A stretch of DNA of 64,000 nucleotides from CAZJAH01 sp964544155 (GTDB lineage: Bacteria > Bacteroidota > Ignavibacteria > Kapaibacteriales > UBA2268): the NCBI GenBank assembly GCA_964544155.1, contig CAZJAH010000002.1, forward strand, positions 62,001 to 126,000, written 5' to 3'. The notes beneath the pieces are model-generated. The model was not told the DNA's origin. It was given only the letters and a program-made list of their open reading frames with translations, and did no database searches. Below are positions 34,544 through 43,533 of this stretch, piece after piece. Numbering within the stretch: the stretch's first letter is position 1; the number at the start of each line of letters is the position of its first letter. Position numbers and translations under genes: made by a program.

Positions 34544-35542
34544 TTAGTGACTCAGTTTGTATTCAGTCAGAGCTTTCATATATTGAGCTCTTTCGAATAC
34601 TTCGGGCTGCCGGGTGCGCTTCTGGCACATGCTCCCCTGCATTATTTGTACTGATTCGTATTCATGCTCTTCGAGCCATTGAGCCATTTGGTCGTGAATT
34701 GTCGTTATCTGGCCGATACCGTGCTTGTAAATTGTTGAACAAAGCTGAGTTACATTAGCTCCGACCATCAACAGTTTTAGAACGTCAAATCCGGAGTTAA
34801 TTCCGCTTGTAGCGGCAAAATCAACATTGATCCTGTCTTTAAGTATTGCTATCCAGCGCAGAGGAAGCCTCATTGCTGTTGAATGGCTCAAAAGTATATG
34901 CGGTTCAACTTCAAGTTCCGCGAGGTTAATATCCGGCTGATAGAACCTGTTGAAGAGTACCAGAGCGTCAGCGCCGGCTTCTTCAAAGCGTTTGCCCATA
35001 TAAGCCATATTAGAGAAAAAGGGGCTGATTTTCAGAGCAATCGGTATGTTTACTGTTTTTTTAACGGCAGTTAAGATATCAATGTAATTTTGCTCTATCT
35101 GTTCGCTTTTTACATTCATCGCGTTGGGAATGCTGTAAATATTCAGTTCGATAGCATCAGCGCCGGCTTCTTCGTATTTTTTTGCGAATTCAGTCCATCC
35201 GCCCATGCTCGCTCCGTTTAGGCTTGCTATAATGGGAATATCGACAGCTTCTTTAGCTTTTTTAATGTGGTTCAGATATTCTTCAGGCCCGAGTCTGTAT
35301 TCATCAGGTTCCGGAAAGAATGAAAGCATTTCGGCATAGTTTTCAGTACCCATTGTTGTGGCATAGTGCAGCTCATGCTGCTCATGAACAAGCTGCTCTT
35401 CGAATAATGAATGAAGTACAACTGCAGCTGCCCCTGCGTCTTCCATTTTCCTTATGTTTCCTATATCCTCGGATAATGGAGAAGAACCAACCATCAACGG
35501 CGATTTCAGGGTCATGCCCAGATATTTTGTTGTTAAATCCAT
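34544..35542 (-). CDS. Dihydroorotate dehydrogenase-like flavoprotein
   Basis: 332-residue FMN-binding TIM-barrel protein. It begins MDLTTKYLGMTLKSPLMVGS, then has EDAGAAAVVLHSLFEEQL and IPIIASLNGASMGGW. A C-terminal half matching the FMN phosphate site follows (DFAATSGINSGFDVLKLLMVGANVTQLCST). It is in the DHODH superfamily but is not a standard pyrimidine-pathway PyrD: no pyr genes are near and the active-site segment differs. Members of this group are repeatedly found beside nifJ, as here (79 bases downstream). A role with pyruvate:ferredoxin oxidoreductase or ferredoxin is therefore likely but unproven. Confidence 0.85.
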   Translation of the reverse strand: MDLTTKYLGMTLKSPLMVGSSPLSEDIGNIRKMEDAGAAAVVLHSLFEEQLVHEQHELHYATTMGTENYAEMLSFFPEPDEYRLGPEEYLNHIKKAKEAVDIPIIASLNGASMGGWTEFAKKYEEAGADAIELNIYSIPNAMNVKSEQIEQNYIDILTAVKKTVNIPIALKISPFFSNMAYMGKRFEEAGADALVLFNRFYQPDINLAELEVEPHILLSHSTAMRLPLRWIAILKDRINVDFAATSGINSGFDVLKLLMVGANVTQLCSTIYKHGIGQITTIHDQMAQWLEEHEYESVQIMQGSMCQKRTRQPEVFERAQYMKALTEYKLSH

Positions 35543-35587
35543 TTTTAACTCCTGTTTATTTTATTATCAATTTTATATCGGGTTAAA

Positions 35588-35614
35588 AGAGGCGGACGTC
35601 ATACGCCCGCCTCT
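35588..35614 (-). terminator. Intercistronic hairpin between nifJ and the DHOD-like gene
   Basis: AGAGGCGG pairs with CCGCCTCT (8 pairs, 11-base loop). On the minus strand TTTT follows. It would end or attenuate most nifJ transcripts before the DHOD-like gene, allowing lower expression of the latter. Confidence 0.6.
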
Positions 35615-35621
35615 ATTTAAT

Positions 35622-38600
35622 TTATTTCTTTTCGCCGTTTTGAATGGAAATATCTTTGAATTTCCTTTCAGACATATACTTATAATCTTCGTATCTTTCT
35701 TCCACGTTGATCTGTGCCTGCTCGAATAGCCTTTTAGCGATTTCAGGCCTTGATTTGGTTAGCATCTTGAACCTGTTTTCGGAATTAAGGTATTCTGCCA
35801 CCGGTTTTTTAGGCGGTTTCGAATCGAGCGACAGCGGGTTTTCGCCGATAGCTATCTTTCTCGGGTCGAACCTGTAAAGCAGCCACTGGCCAGAATCAAC
35901 AGCGAGTTTCTGCCTGCTCAGAGGCCTTGACATATCGATACCGTGAGCTATACAGTGCGAGTAGGCGATAATTATTGAAGGGCCGTCGTATGATTCCGCT
36001 TCAAGGAACGCCTTCAGCGTTTGGTCGTCTTTGGCACCCATAGCTACTGAAGCTACGTACACATTACCATAAGCCATTGCCATCATGCCGAGATCTTTTT
36101 TCTTGGTCGGTTTACCGCCGAATGAAAATTTAGCTACAGCGCTGAGAGGTGTAGCCTTTGAAGTCTGACCGCCTGTATTCGAGTACACTTCTGTATCGAG
36201 AACAAGGATGTTAACGTTTTTGCCTGAAGCTATAACGTGGTCGAGGCCGCCGTAGCCGATATCATAAGCCCAGCCGTCGCCGCCGATGATCCAGACGCTC
36301 TTCGTAACGAGGTAATCGGCAACTGTTAAAAGCCTTTTGGCTTCGGGTTTTTCTATATTTTTTAGCTTCTCTTTCAATTCGCTGATTCTTTCACGCTGTG
36401 CCTGAATGCCTGCTTCGTCAGTCTGGTCGGCGTCAAATATACCTTTAGCGAATTCCTGGTCGATATCATTTGAATCAACCAATGCTCTGAGATAAATTGT
36501 GGCAATTTCATTCTGCTTATCGATAGCAAGCCTGTATCCGAGTCCGAATTCTGCGTTATCTTCAAAAAGCGAGTTTGACCATGCCGGCCCTCTGCCGTTT
36601 TCATCAACTGCCCAGGGAGTCGTCGGCAGGTTACCGCCGTAGATCGATGAACAGCCCGTAGCGTTGGCAACAATTGTCCTATCGCCAAATAGCTGTGATA
36701 CAAGCTTGACGTAAGGAGTTTCGCCGCAGCCTGTACACGCTCCCGAGAACTCAAAGAGCGGTCTTTGGATCTGCTGCTGTCTGATATTTGTAGTTTTCAG
36801 TTTAGTCCTGTCCATATCCGGAAGCTTAAGGAAGAAGTCCCAGTTAACGGCTTCTCTTTCCCTATATTCTTCGTGAGGCTTCATGTTGAGCGCTTTAAGA
36901 GCGGTATTTGATTTATTCTTAGCCGGGCATACTTCTATACAAACGCCGCAGCCTGTACAATCTTCAGGAGCCACCTGCACGATGTATTTATATCCGTTCT
37001 CTTTAAATTCCTTATCCCTGGCATCAATTGAAAGGAAGGTATCCGGTGCGCCTTCAAGCTCATTTTCAGCAACAACTTTGATCCTCACTGTTCCATGGGG
37101 GCATACCATGGCGCATTTACCGCACTGTATACATACTTCAGGATCCCAAATAGGAATTTCGAGGGCTATATTTCTTTTCTCCCACTGTGTAGTAGCTATG
37201 GGCCATGTACCGTCAACCGGGAACTTGCTCACGGGAATATCGTCGCCACGGCCGGCTATGATCTCGCCGATAACTTCTCTAACGAATTTCGGAGCCTGTG
37301 CCGGTACGGGAGCGTGAAGATTGAATTTAGAAGTAACTTCTTTCTGAACTTCTACTTCGTAAAGATGTTCGAGGGTATTATCAACGGCACGAAGGTTCAT
37401 TTTAACGATCTCATCGCCTTTCAAACCGTATGTTTTCTTGATCGAATCCTTAATGGCGGCAATTGCTTCATCGCGGGGCAGTACGCCCGATATGGCAAAG
37501 AAACATACCTGCATCACTGTATTTATGCGACGCCCCATTCCGCTGGCTTCTGCTACGCTCTGCGCATCGATAGCGTATACCTTTATTTCTTTGTCGATTA
37601 TTCTTTTTTGATATTCTTTAGGAAGCCTGTTCCAAACTTCTTCTTTTTTCCAGGGTACGTTAAGAAGCAGTGTTCCGCCACTTACGAGATTCTGAACAAC
37701 ATCGAACTTCTCGAGAAATACTGTCTGGTGTACAGCCACAAAGTTCGATTTGTTGACTAGATAAGGCGAGCGGATCTGCTCAGGACCGAACCTGAGGTGA
37801 GATACCGTCAGTGCGCCTGCTTTCTTTGAATCATATACAAAATAGCCCTGAGCGTAATTATTTGTATTTTCGCCAATGATCTTGATCGAATTCTTATTAG
37901 CGCCGACAGTACCATCGGAACCAAGCCCGTAGAACATGGCGCGGACGACTTTTTCTCCCTCAACACTGAAGTCCGGGTCGAATTCAAGGCTTGTGTTGCT
38001 GACATCGTCTTTTATCCCGACAGTAAAGTGATTTTTCGGTTTATCGGCTTTAGCGTTGTCAAAAACTCCCTTAACCATAGCCGGAGTAAATTCTTTAGAA
38101 GAAAGCCCATAACGTCCGCCAATTATCTTCGGAGCATCTTTCAGGCTTCCGTAACCGAGTTCCATACCTTCGCGTATGGCATTAACTATATCGAGGTATA
38201 ATGGCTCGCCGGGAGCGCCTGGTTCTTTAGTCCTGTCAAGTACGGAAATTGTTTTAACTGTTTCAGGCAGAGCATTCATGAACCTTTTAATATCAAATGG
38301 CCTGAACAGCCTTACTTTAATTAAACCGGTTTTTTCGCCCTTCCTGTTCAGGTAATCAACAGTTTCGTGGCCTGTTTCAGCACCGGAGGCCATAAGCACA
38401 ATAACATGCTCGGCATCGGATGCGCCCACATAATCAAAAAGATGATACTGCCTGCCCGTGAGTTTAGCGAATTTATCCATATTATTCTGAACGATATCAG
38501 GGCATGCTTCGTAGAATTTATTGATGGCTTCTCTGTTCTGGAAGAATACGTCAGGATTCTGTGCCGTACCTCGTATGTACGGATGGTCGGGTGATAATGA

Positions 38601-39221
38601 CCTTTCCCTGTGCTTAGCTATAAGCTCATCGCTTATCATTTCTCTCATCAGGTCTTCCGGGATCAGTTCAATTTTTGATACTTCATGCGAAGTCCTGAAT
38701 CCGTCAAAGAAGTGTAGAAACGGTATTCTCGATTCGAGTGTAGAAGCCTGAGCAATGAGAGTTAAGTCCATAACTTCCTGTACTGAAGCGGCGCCAAGGA
38801 AGGCAAAGCCTGTAGTACGGGCGGCCATGATGTCACTGTGGTCTCCAAAAATCGAGAGAGCGTGTGTGGCAAGAGATCTTGCCGATATATTGAATAATGC
38901 CGGTGTCAGTTCGCCGGCAATTTTGAACATATTCGGAATTTTTAGCAATAAGCCCTGTGAGGCTGTAAAGGTAGTGGTAAGCGCGCCTGCCTGTAGCGAA
39001 CCGTGCACAGCGCCTGCGGCGCCGCCTTCGCTCTGCATTTCTTCTACTTTAGGGATATTACCCCAGATATTCTTGATTCCCTTGGCTGACCACTCGTCAG
39101 CCCATTCACCCATATTGGAGGATGGGGTAATCGGATAGATCGCGCAGACCTCGTTCACACGGTAGGCAACATAAGCCGCGGCCTCGTTACCGTCAATCGT
39201 CACAAACTTTTTTTCACTCAT
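35622..39221 (-). CDS. nifJ: Pyruvate:ferredoxin (flavodoxin) oxidoreductase
   Basis: Single-chain 1199-residue PFOR that interconverts pyruvate + CoA with acetyl-CoA + CO2 + reduced ferredoxin. Domain order: N-terminal pyrimidine-binding domain (AYRVNEVCAIYPITPSSNMG), transketolase-C-like domain, gamma-like domain, then two [4Fe-4S] motifs CIQCGKCAMVCPHG and CTGCGVCIEVCPAKN at about 690-760, and the TPP-binding C-terminal domain (CTGCGETPYVKL, TGCSSIYGGN, GGDGWAYDIGYGGLDH). Length is normal for the family. It supplies acetyl-CoA for fermentation or, in reverse, fixes CO2. A 16-base inverted repeat lies 35 bases ahead of the start. Confidence 0.97.
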   Translation of the reverse strand: MSEKKFVTIDGNEAAAYVAYRVNEVCAIYPITPSSNMGEWADEWSAKGIKNIWGNIPKVEEMQSEGGAAGAVHGSLQAGALTTTFTASQGLLLKIPNMFKIAGELTPALFNISARSLATHALSIFGDHSDIMAARTTGFAFLGAASVQEVMDLTLIAQASTLESRIPFLHFFDGFRTSHEVSKIELIPEDLMREMISDELIAKHRERSLSPDHPYIRGTAQNPDVFFQNREAINKFYEACPDIVQNNMDKFAKLTGRQYHLFDYVGASDAEHVIVLMASGAETGHETVDYLNRKGEKTGLIKVRLFRPFDIKRFMNALPETVKTISVLDRTKEPGAPGEPLYLDIVNAIREGMELGYGSLKDAPKIIGGRYGLSSKEFTPAMVKGVFDNAKADKPKNHFTVGIKDDVSNTSLEFDPDFSVEGEKVVRAMFYGLGSDGTVGANKNSIKIIGENTNNYAQGYFVYDSKKAGALTVSHLRFGPEQIRSPYLVNKSNFVAVHQTVFLEKFDVVQNLVSGGTLLLNVPWKKEEVWNRLPKEYQKRIIDKEIKVYAIDAQSVAEASGMGRRINTVMQVCFFAISGVLPRDEAIAAIKDSIKKTYGLKGDEIVKMNLRAVDNTLEHLYEVEVQKEVTSKFNLHAPVPAQAPKFVREVIGEIIAGRGDDIPVSKFPVDGTWPIATTQWEKRNIALEIPIWDPEVCIQCGKCAMVCPHGTVRIKVVAENELEGAPDTFLSIDARDKEFKENGYKYIVQVAPEDCTGCGVCIEVCPAKNKSNTALKALNMKPHEEYREREAVNWDFFLKLPDMDRTKLKTTNIRQQQIQRPLFEFSGACTGCGETPYVKLVSQLFGDRTIVANATGCSSIYGGNLPTTPWAVDENGRGPAWSNSLFEDNAEFGLGYRLAIDKQNEIATIYLRALVDSNDIDQEFAKGIFDADQTDEAGIQAQRERISELKEKLKNIEKPEAKRLLTVADYLVTKSVWIIGGDGWAYDIGYGGLDHVIASGKNVNILVLDTEVYSNTGGQTSKATPLSAVAKFSFGGKPTKKKDLGMMAMAYGNVYVASVAMGAKDDQTLKAFLEAESYDGPSIIIAYSHCIAHGIDMSRPLSRQKLAVDSGQWLLYRFDPRKIAIGENPLSLDSKPPKKPVAEYLNSENRFKMLTKSRPEIAKRLFEQAQINVEERYEDYKYMSERKFKDISIQNGEKK

Positions 39222-39255
39222 ATAATTATACCCCTAAAAAAACATGTATAAAATC

Positions 39256-39271
39256 ACTATGCGATCATAGT
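39256..39271. promoter_or_regulatory. Inverted repeat upstream of nifJ (candidate operator)
   Basis: ACTATG-CGAT-CATAGT, two perfect 6-base half-sites with a 4-base spacer, 35 bases ahead of the nifJ start. The spacing and position would suit a dimeric regulator such as a CRP/FNR-family or redox sensor, but the half-site is not a classic FNR or CRP one. Confidence 0.4.
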
Positions 39272-39475
39272 TTATATTCTTTGTAAAAATGTCTTCTAAG
39301 ACATATAAAAATAATCAATTTTCAGGACTTTTCAGAATTATTATAAAATAAGAAATGAGTTTAACCGTTTAGGCTTGATTTTTTTAAATGCTTAGCTGCG
39401 GCTAACTTATGTATGCTTTTTAATTATAGAATGGCTTTGAATAATGCCGCACATCAGAAAATCTTTGGGCAATAA

Positions 39476-39766
39476 TCAGTTAAATACATGTACATCAAGC
39501 ATTTCTACGAGAATTGCTAATAAAAAGGAATAAAACAGATTGAATTTGGTAAACTGCACTGCCGCATGATCCCGGTGTTCTTTATTGATTTTTTTTTGTA
39601 GTATTATCGTTTGAGTTAGGGTGCCTGTTAAAATTACGGAAAAAACAATAATATGAGTATCCCATAAATTATAGGATATTTCCACCCATCCCCATATAAG
39701 CATGGCCACGAATAATCCAGCCACATATCCGGCAATATTCGACAATAACAGTACGATAAATTTCAT
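39476..39766 (-). CDS. Small membrane protein
   Basis: 96 residues with three hydrophobic segments (about 2-25 FIVLLLSNIAGYVAGLFVAML, 38-56 IIVFSVILTGTLTQTIIL, 76-90 FYSFLLAILVEMLDV), separated by a basic loop KKINKEHRDH. I cannot name the family. It has no close partner on the same strand: nifJ lies 254 bases downstream and the NlpC/P60 gene 108 bases upstream beyond a terminator. Whether it is translated is a reasonable question, but the codon pattern and membrane profile look real. Confidence 0.5.
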   Translation of the reverse strand: MKFIVLLLSNIAGYVAGLFVAMLIWGWVEISYNLWDTHIIVFSVILTGTLTQTIILQKKINKEHRDHAAVQFTKFNLFYSFLLAILVEMLDVHVFN

Positions 39767-39796
39767 ATTTGCAAATCTATTTAAAATCGGGCAATT

Positions 39797-39835
39797 AAAA
39801 AAGCAAATACCTGTCAGATATTTGCTTTTTTTTTT
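39797..39835 (-). terminator. Intrinsic terminator of the NlpC/P60 gene
   Basis: AAAAAAGCAAATA pairs with TATTTGCTTTTTT around a 9-base loop. Both flanks are homopolymeric, so it may work in both directions. It lies 40 bases after the stop of the minus-strand hydrolase gene. Confidence 0.85.
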
Positions 39836-39860
39836 CTATATTTTCAGATAATATTCTTTT

Positions 39861-39892
39861 ACTGTATGCCTGCTCTACTGTATGCCTGCTCT
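39861..39892. repeat. 16-base perfect tandem duplication across a stop codon
   Basis: ACTGTATGCCTGCTCT occurs twice in tandem (39861-39876 and 39877-39892). The stop codon of the hydrolase gene (39875-39877) falls across the junction, so the left copy is a duplicated gene end. Confidence 0.85.
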
Positions 39893-40843
39893 GTCATCAA
39901 AGGGAATAATACTGTATTTAACGAGATCGTCCACACACAGCCGTTTCCCGCCTATGAATCGTTTATTATAGTAAGTACTTTTCAGAGAACTGACCGTAAC
40001 GCCGTATCTGGAACTGGCGTGCGCGAAAAGGCTGTCTCCCAGATAAATACCTACATGAGAAGGAAAACGCCTTGTATAAGTATGGAAAAATATCATATCG
40101 CCAAATTCGAGTTCTTCCATTTCGATTTTTTCTCCAACTCTGTACTGCTCGCGGGCAGTCCTTGGAAGCATTATTTCGCTGGTGGATTTGAATATTTCCC
40201 TGATAAAGGCTGAGCAGTCAATAGCTCTTTCGCTTGTGCCGCCAAAGCGATAGGGTGTGCCGAGCCAATCCATTATTTCATCCATGATGTCAGTTTTTTG
40301 GATGCCGCTCTGGGTTACCTGAAAGTCCTCACCTTCTTCGGCATAAGATAGCCATAAAGTGCGGAAGGTTTCCATATCAACGGTAACGTCGTCTTCCATT
40401 TCCAATTCTTCAATATTTTCACCTCTTTCGCCTATCTCGCTGTCTTCATTCAAATCTTCNNNNNNNNNNNNNNNNNNNNNNNNNNNNNNNNNNNNNNNNN
40501 NNNNNNNNNNNNNNNNNNNNNNNNNNNNNNNNNNNNNNNNNNNNNNNNNNNNNNNNNNNTCTTCATTCAAATCTTCCATATTGGCAGCGCAGGTTAGTTC
40601 CTCAATTTCGGAATCACTATTTAGGATTATATTCATTGTATCGTTATCTATTGCCAAAGGTTCCAGGCCGGCAAGTTCGGAAACGGTTTCAGAATTAGTG
40701 CGTATAATTTCAATTGCCTGTTGTTTAGTTAACTTAGGATTGTAGCGCCTTCTGGCCTCCGCATCCATCGCAGAAATGATAAATATTATTAAAATTAATA
40801 CACAAATAAGCTTATTAGCCTTTAAACAGTAATTAGCCGACAT
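39875..40843 (-). CDS. NlpC/P60-family peptidoglycan endopeptidase (contains sequence gap)
   Basis: Exported cysteine peptidase that cuts peptidoglycan stem peptides. A signal peptide (ANKLICVLILIIFIISAMDAE) is followed by a spacer, an acidic region with the 99-N gap, and the C-terminal NlpC/P60 domain. That domain starts IMDEIMDWLGTPYRFGG, with the catalytic cysteine in RAIDCSAFIREIF and the histidine in FPSHVGIYLGDSLFAHASS. The reading frame stays open across the gap because 99 is a multiple of three, but the true gap length is unknown. The 322-residue length is therefore nominal. Both flanks of the gap encode EDLNED-type sequence (tandem repeat). Confidence 0.8.
   Translation of the reverse strand: MSANYCLKANKLICVLILIIFIISAMDAEARRRYNPKLTKQQAIEIIRTNSETVSELAGLEPLAIDNDTMNIILNSDSEIEELTCAANMEDLNEXXXXXXXXXXXXXXXXXXXXXXXXXXXXXXXXXXEDLNEDSEIGERGENIEELEMEDDVTVDMETFRTLWLSYAEEGEDFQVTQSGIQKTDIMDEIMDWLGTPYRFGGTSERAIDCSAFIREIFKSTSEIMLPRTAREQYRVGEKIEMEELEFGDMIFFHTYTRRFPSHVGIYLGDSLFAHASSRYGVTVSSLKSTYYNKRFIGGKRLCVDDLVKYSIIPFDDRAGIQ
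40461..40559. other. Assembly gap (99 N) flanked by a 17-base direct repeat
   Basis: The bases flanking the gap are the same on both sides: TCTTCATTCAAATCTTC at 40444-40460 and again at 40560-40576. This indicates collapsed tandem repeats encoding an acidic EDLNEDSE-type motif rather than random missing DNA. The gap lies in the linker of the NlpC/P60 protein. Confidence 0.9.
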
Positions 40844-41290
40844 AAATCTGTCCTAATTTGTTATAAATATTCTTATCGCGCCGATATTTATTCGTTATTT
40901 TAAACGGCTGTTCGATTGCAAATAATCCTTTTCGATGAATTGTGTGCAAAAAATTTCACAATAAGATTAATCAATTAACAAAAAAAATTTCTTTTAGAAA
41001 AATAAAATTTCTAATATGAACATATGTTAATTCTTTCAAAATAAAATAATTCTTTAAAATAAAAAACCATTATTTCTATTTATTACAATTATTTATTTAC
41101 ATTTCAGGTATAACCTTAAGTCGAAAATATATTGTATCTGACATAAAAATGTGGAAAACTTTTTCCGCTTTTTTTGTCGTTTTAACGCAAATAATCTTAA
41201 AAACTTACAGGCTCTTTAGAGTTTTATTAGTATAATTAGCTCATGTTAATTAAATTTGAAATTTGGTAATAATTATTAACGTAAAGAATT
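40844..41290. other. AT-rich divergent intergenic region
   Basis: 447 bases between the NlpC/P60 gene (-) and the nitrilase gene (+). Very AT-rich with long A-runs; promoters for both genes must lie here. No ORF or RNA element could be recognised. Confidence 0.55.
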
Positions 41291-42085
41291 ATGAAGACAG
41301 CTTCAGTACAATTCAGGCCGAAACTATTTAAAATCGAAGAAAACCTTCTGAGAATAGGGGATTACGCTCAATCGACAGAAGCTGACTTAGTGGTTTTTCC
41401 TGAATTGTGTACCAGCGGTTATTATTTCAAATCAAGAAAAGAAGCCGAAAAGCTAGCTGAACACAGTTCAAGTGACAATTTCAGATATTTTCAGCAGCTT
41501 TCAACAAACCTTAACCGGATACTGGTAATCGGATTCCCGGAAAAAAGCGGCGATAATCTGTATAATTCCTGCGGGCTGTTTTTCCCGGATATGCAGTACA
41601 CTAGGGTTTACAGAAAAACTCATTTATTCTACAGGGAAAAGTTCGCTTTCGATCCGGGCAATAGCGGCTTTTTTATAGTTGATTATCCGGATATGGATAT
41701 CAGGATAGGGGCAATGATATGCTATGACTGGCGCTTCCCGGAAGCGGCAAGGACACTCGGCCTTCTGGGAGCGGACTTAATAGTGTGCCCGTCTAATCTC
41801 GTAACTGATGTATGGCATATTTCAACACCGTCACGGGCTTTGGAAAACAAGGTATATCTGATAGTTACCAACAGGGTAGGCACTGAGAAAAGAGATGACG
41901 ATGAGCTGGTTTTTAACGGCAAAAGCTCTATTTATTCATACAACGGGAGTGTTTTGGCTCAGGCATCCGAAAGTTCGGAAGAAATAATTTTCGCGGAAAT
42001 TGAACCGGAAAAAACAAGAAATAAGGCTTTTAACGAATTTAATGATATATTCGGGGACAGGCGCCCTGACTTTTACATAAGATAA
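41291..42085 (+). CDS. Carbon-nitrogen hydrolase (nitrilase superfamily)
   Basis: 264-residue amidase-type enzyme with the complete E-K-C triad: E38 in VVFPELCTSGYY, K109 in YRKTHLFY and C144 in GAMICYDWRFPE. The substrate could be omega-amidase-like 2-oxoacid amides, deaminated glutathione or another small amide; sequence does not decide. Four bases before murC, so transcribed with it. The following run (murC, two parvulins) suggests an operon of cell-envelope genes, though the hydrolase itself could be housekeeping. Confidence 0.87.
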   Translation: MKTASVQFRPKLFKIEENLLRIGDYAQSTEADLVVFPELCTSGYYFKSRKEAEKLAEHSSSDNFRYFQQLSTNLNRILVIGFPEKSGDNLYNSCGLFFPDMQYTRVYRKTHLFYREKFAFDPGNSGFFIVDYPDMDIRIGAMICYDWRFPEAARTLGLLGADLIVCPSNLVTDVWHISTPSRALENKVYLIVTNRVGTEKRDDDELVFNGKSSIYSYNGSVLAQASESSEEIIFAEIEPEKTRNKAFNEFNDIFGDRRPDFYIR

Positions 42086-42089
42086 TAAT

Positions 42090-43460
42090 ATGTTCAGCAC
42101 TGTAAAAAAAATTCACTTTGTAGGAATTGGCGGTATCGGCATGAGCGGTATTGCCGAAATTCTATTAAACCAGGGATTCGATATCAGCGGCTCTGACCTG
42201 AATCAATCTGAAAATACGGATTATCTCGAGAAAATAGGAGCGAAAATCCACATAGGACATTCTGCCGATAATATCGGTAATTCCGAGGTTGTAGTTTATT
42301 CTTCGGCTGTAAAGCCTGAAACAAATCCTGAAACCGCGGCAGCCGCGGAGAAAAAAATCCCGATCTTAAGACGCGCCGAAATGCTGGCAGAAGTTTCCAG
42401 GCTTAATTATACTATTGCCGTATCCGGAACTCACGGAAAAACTACGACAACGAGCATGGCCGGATTGGTTTTGATGAAATCCGGAGTCGACCCGACTGTA
42501 ATTGTCGGCGGAAGGCTTAAAGACCTGGGCGGCACCAATGCCAGGCTCGGCAAAGGCGAATGGACAGTAGTAGAAGCAGATGAATATGACAGGTCTTTCC
42601 TGCAGCTTACTCCCACCATAGCCGTTATTAATAATATCGAAACCGAGCATATGGATATATACAGGGATTTCGCCGACTTAAAGGATACATTCACCGAATT
42701 TGCCAACAAAGTGCCATTTTACGGGGTTGTAGCCTTAGGGCTGGATGATCCCGGTGTAAAAGAAATTTTCGCGCAGATAAATAAAAAGATCGTAACTTAC
42801 GGGCTATCCAGGCATTGCGATATAAGAGCCGATAGTATTAGATTTGAAGGCAGAACTGCCAGATGCACCGTTTATGAATCTGAAATTGAACTTGGAGAGC
42901 TGGCCATTAATATTCCGGGAATACATAATATAAAAAACGCCCTTGCCGCAGTGACTGTGGCCAGGCAGCTCGGTATAGAATTCAATAAGATAGCTTTGGC
43001 GCTATCGGAATTTAACGGGGTATTCAGGCGCTTCGAGATTAAAGGAGAAAGAAATGGAACCATAGTGATCGATGACTATGCCCATCATCCCACGGAAGTA
43101 AAATCCACTTTGAAAGCAGCCCGAAGAGCCTGGAAGGACAGACGCATTATTTGCGTTTTTCAGCCCCATACTTTTTCGAGGACAAAAGCGCTTGCCAAAG
43201 AGTTCGGTATGTCATTCGATGATGCCGACCTTTTGGTCATAACTGATATTTACCCTGCCAGAGAGCAGCCTATCGAAGGAATTACAGGTAAAACCTTAGC
43301 CGACGCTGCACTGCAATCCGGGCACGGGAATGTCAAATATATTCAGGATTTCAATACTCTGCCATTTGAATTAAGTAATATGGCAAAGGAAAACGACGTC
43401 CTTATTACGATGGGAGCCGGAAATATTTGGAAAATTTCCGATATAATGGTTAAAGAATAA
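42090..43460 (+). CDS. murC: UDP-N-acetylmuramate-L-alanine ligase
   Basis: Adds L-alanine to UDP-MurNAc in peptidoglycan synthesis. 456 residues with the N-terminal Rossmann motif FVGIGGIGMSGIAEILLNQG, the Mur ligase ATP loop GTHGKTTTT (about 112-120), EADEYDRSFL, ETEHMDIY, HNIKNALAAV, DDYAHHPTEVKSTL and VFQPHTFSRT. Only murC of the mur genes is here, so the dcw cluster lies elsewhere or is split. Four bases from the nitrilase gene and 73 bases before the first parvulin gene. Confidence 0.97.
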   Translation: MFSTVKKIHFVGIGGIGMSGIAEILLNQGFDISGSDLNQSENTDYLEKIGAKIHIGHSADNIGNSEVVVYSSAVKPETNPETAAAAEKKIPILRRAEMLAEVSRLNYTIAVSGTHGKTTTTSMAGLVLMKSGVDPTVIVGGRLKDLGGTNARLGKGEWTVVEADEYDRSFLQLTPTIAVINNIETEHMDIYRDFADLKDTFTEFANKVPFYGVVALGLDDPGVKEIFAQINKKIVTYGLSRHCDIRADSIRFEGRTARCTVYESEIELGELAINIPGIHNIKNALAAVTVARQLGIEFNKIALALSEFNGVFRRFEIKGERNGTIVIDDYAHHPTEVKSTLKAARRAWKDRRIICVFQPHTFSRTKALAKEFGMSFDDADLLVITDIYPAREQPIEGITGKTLADAALQSGHGNVKYIQDFNTLPFELSNMAKENDVLITMGAGNIWKISDIMVKE

Positions 43461-43533
43461 TATTATTCATTTATAATAAATCATGATCAATTAAATGAAA
43501 CTTGATAATTTTAAAAATTCGGAAAAAGGTATA

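Noticed and set aside
37095..37760. 221-codon open frame on the plus strand opposite nifJ
   Set aside because: Antisense to a strongly conserved nifJ region; the frame is open because of the codon bias of nifJ, and the translation shows no domain or start signal.
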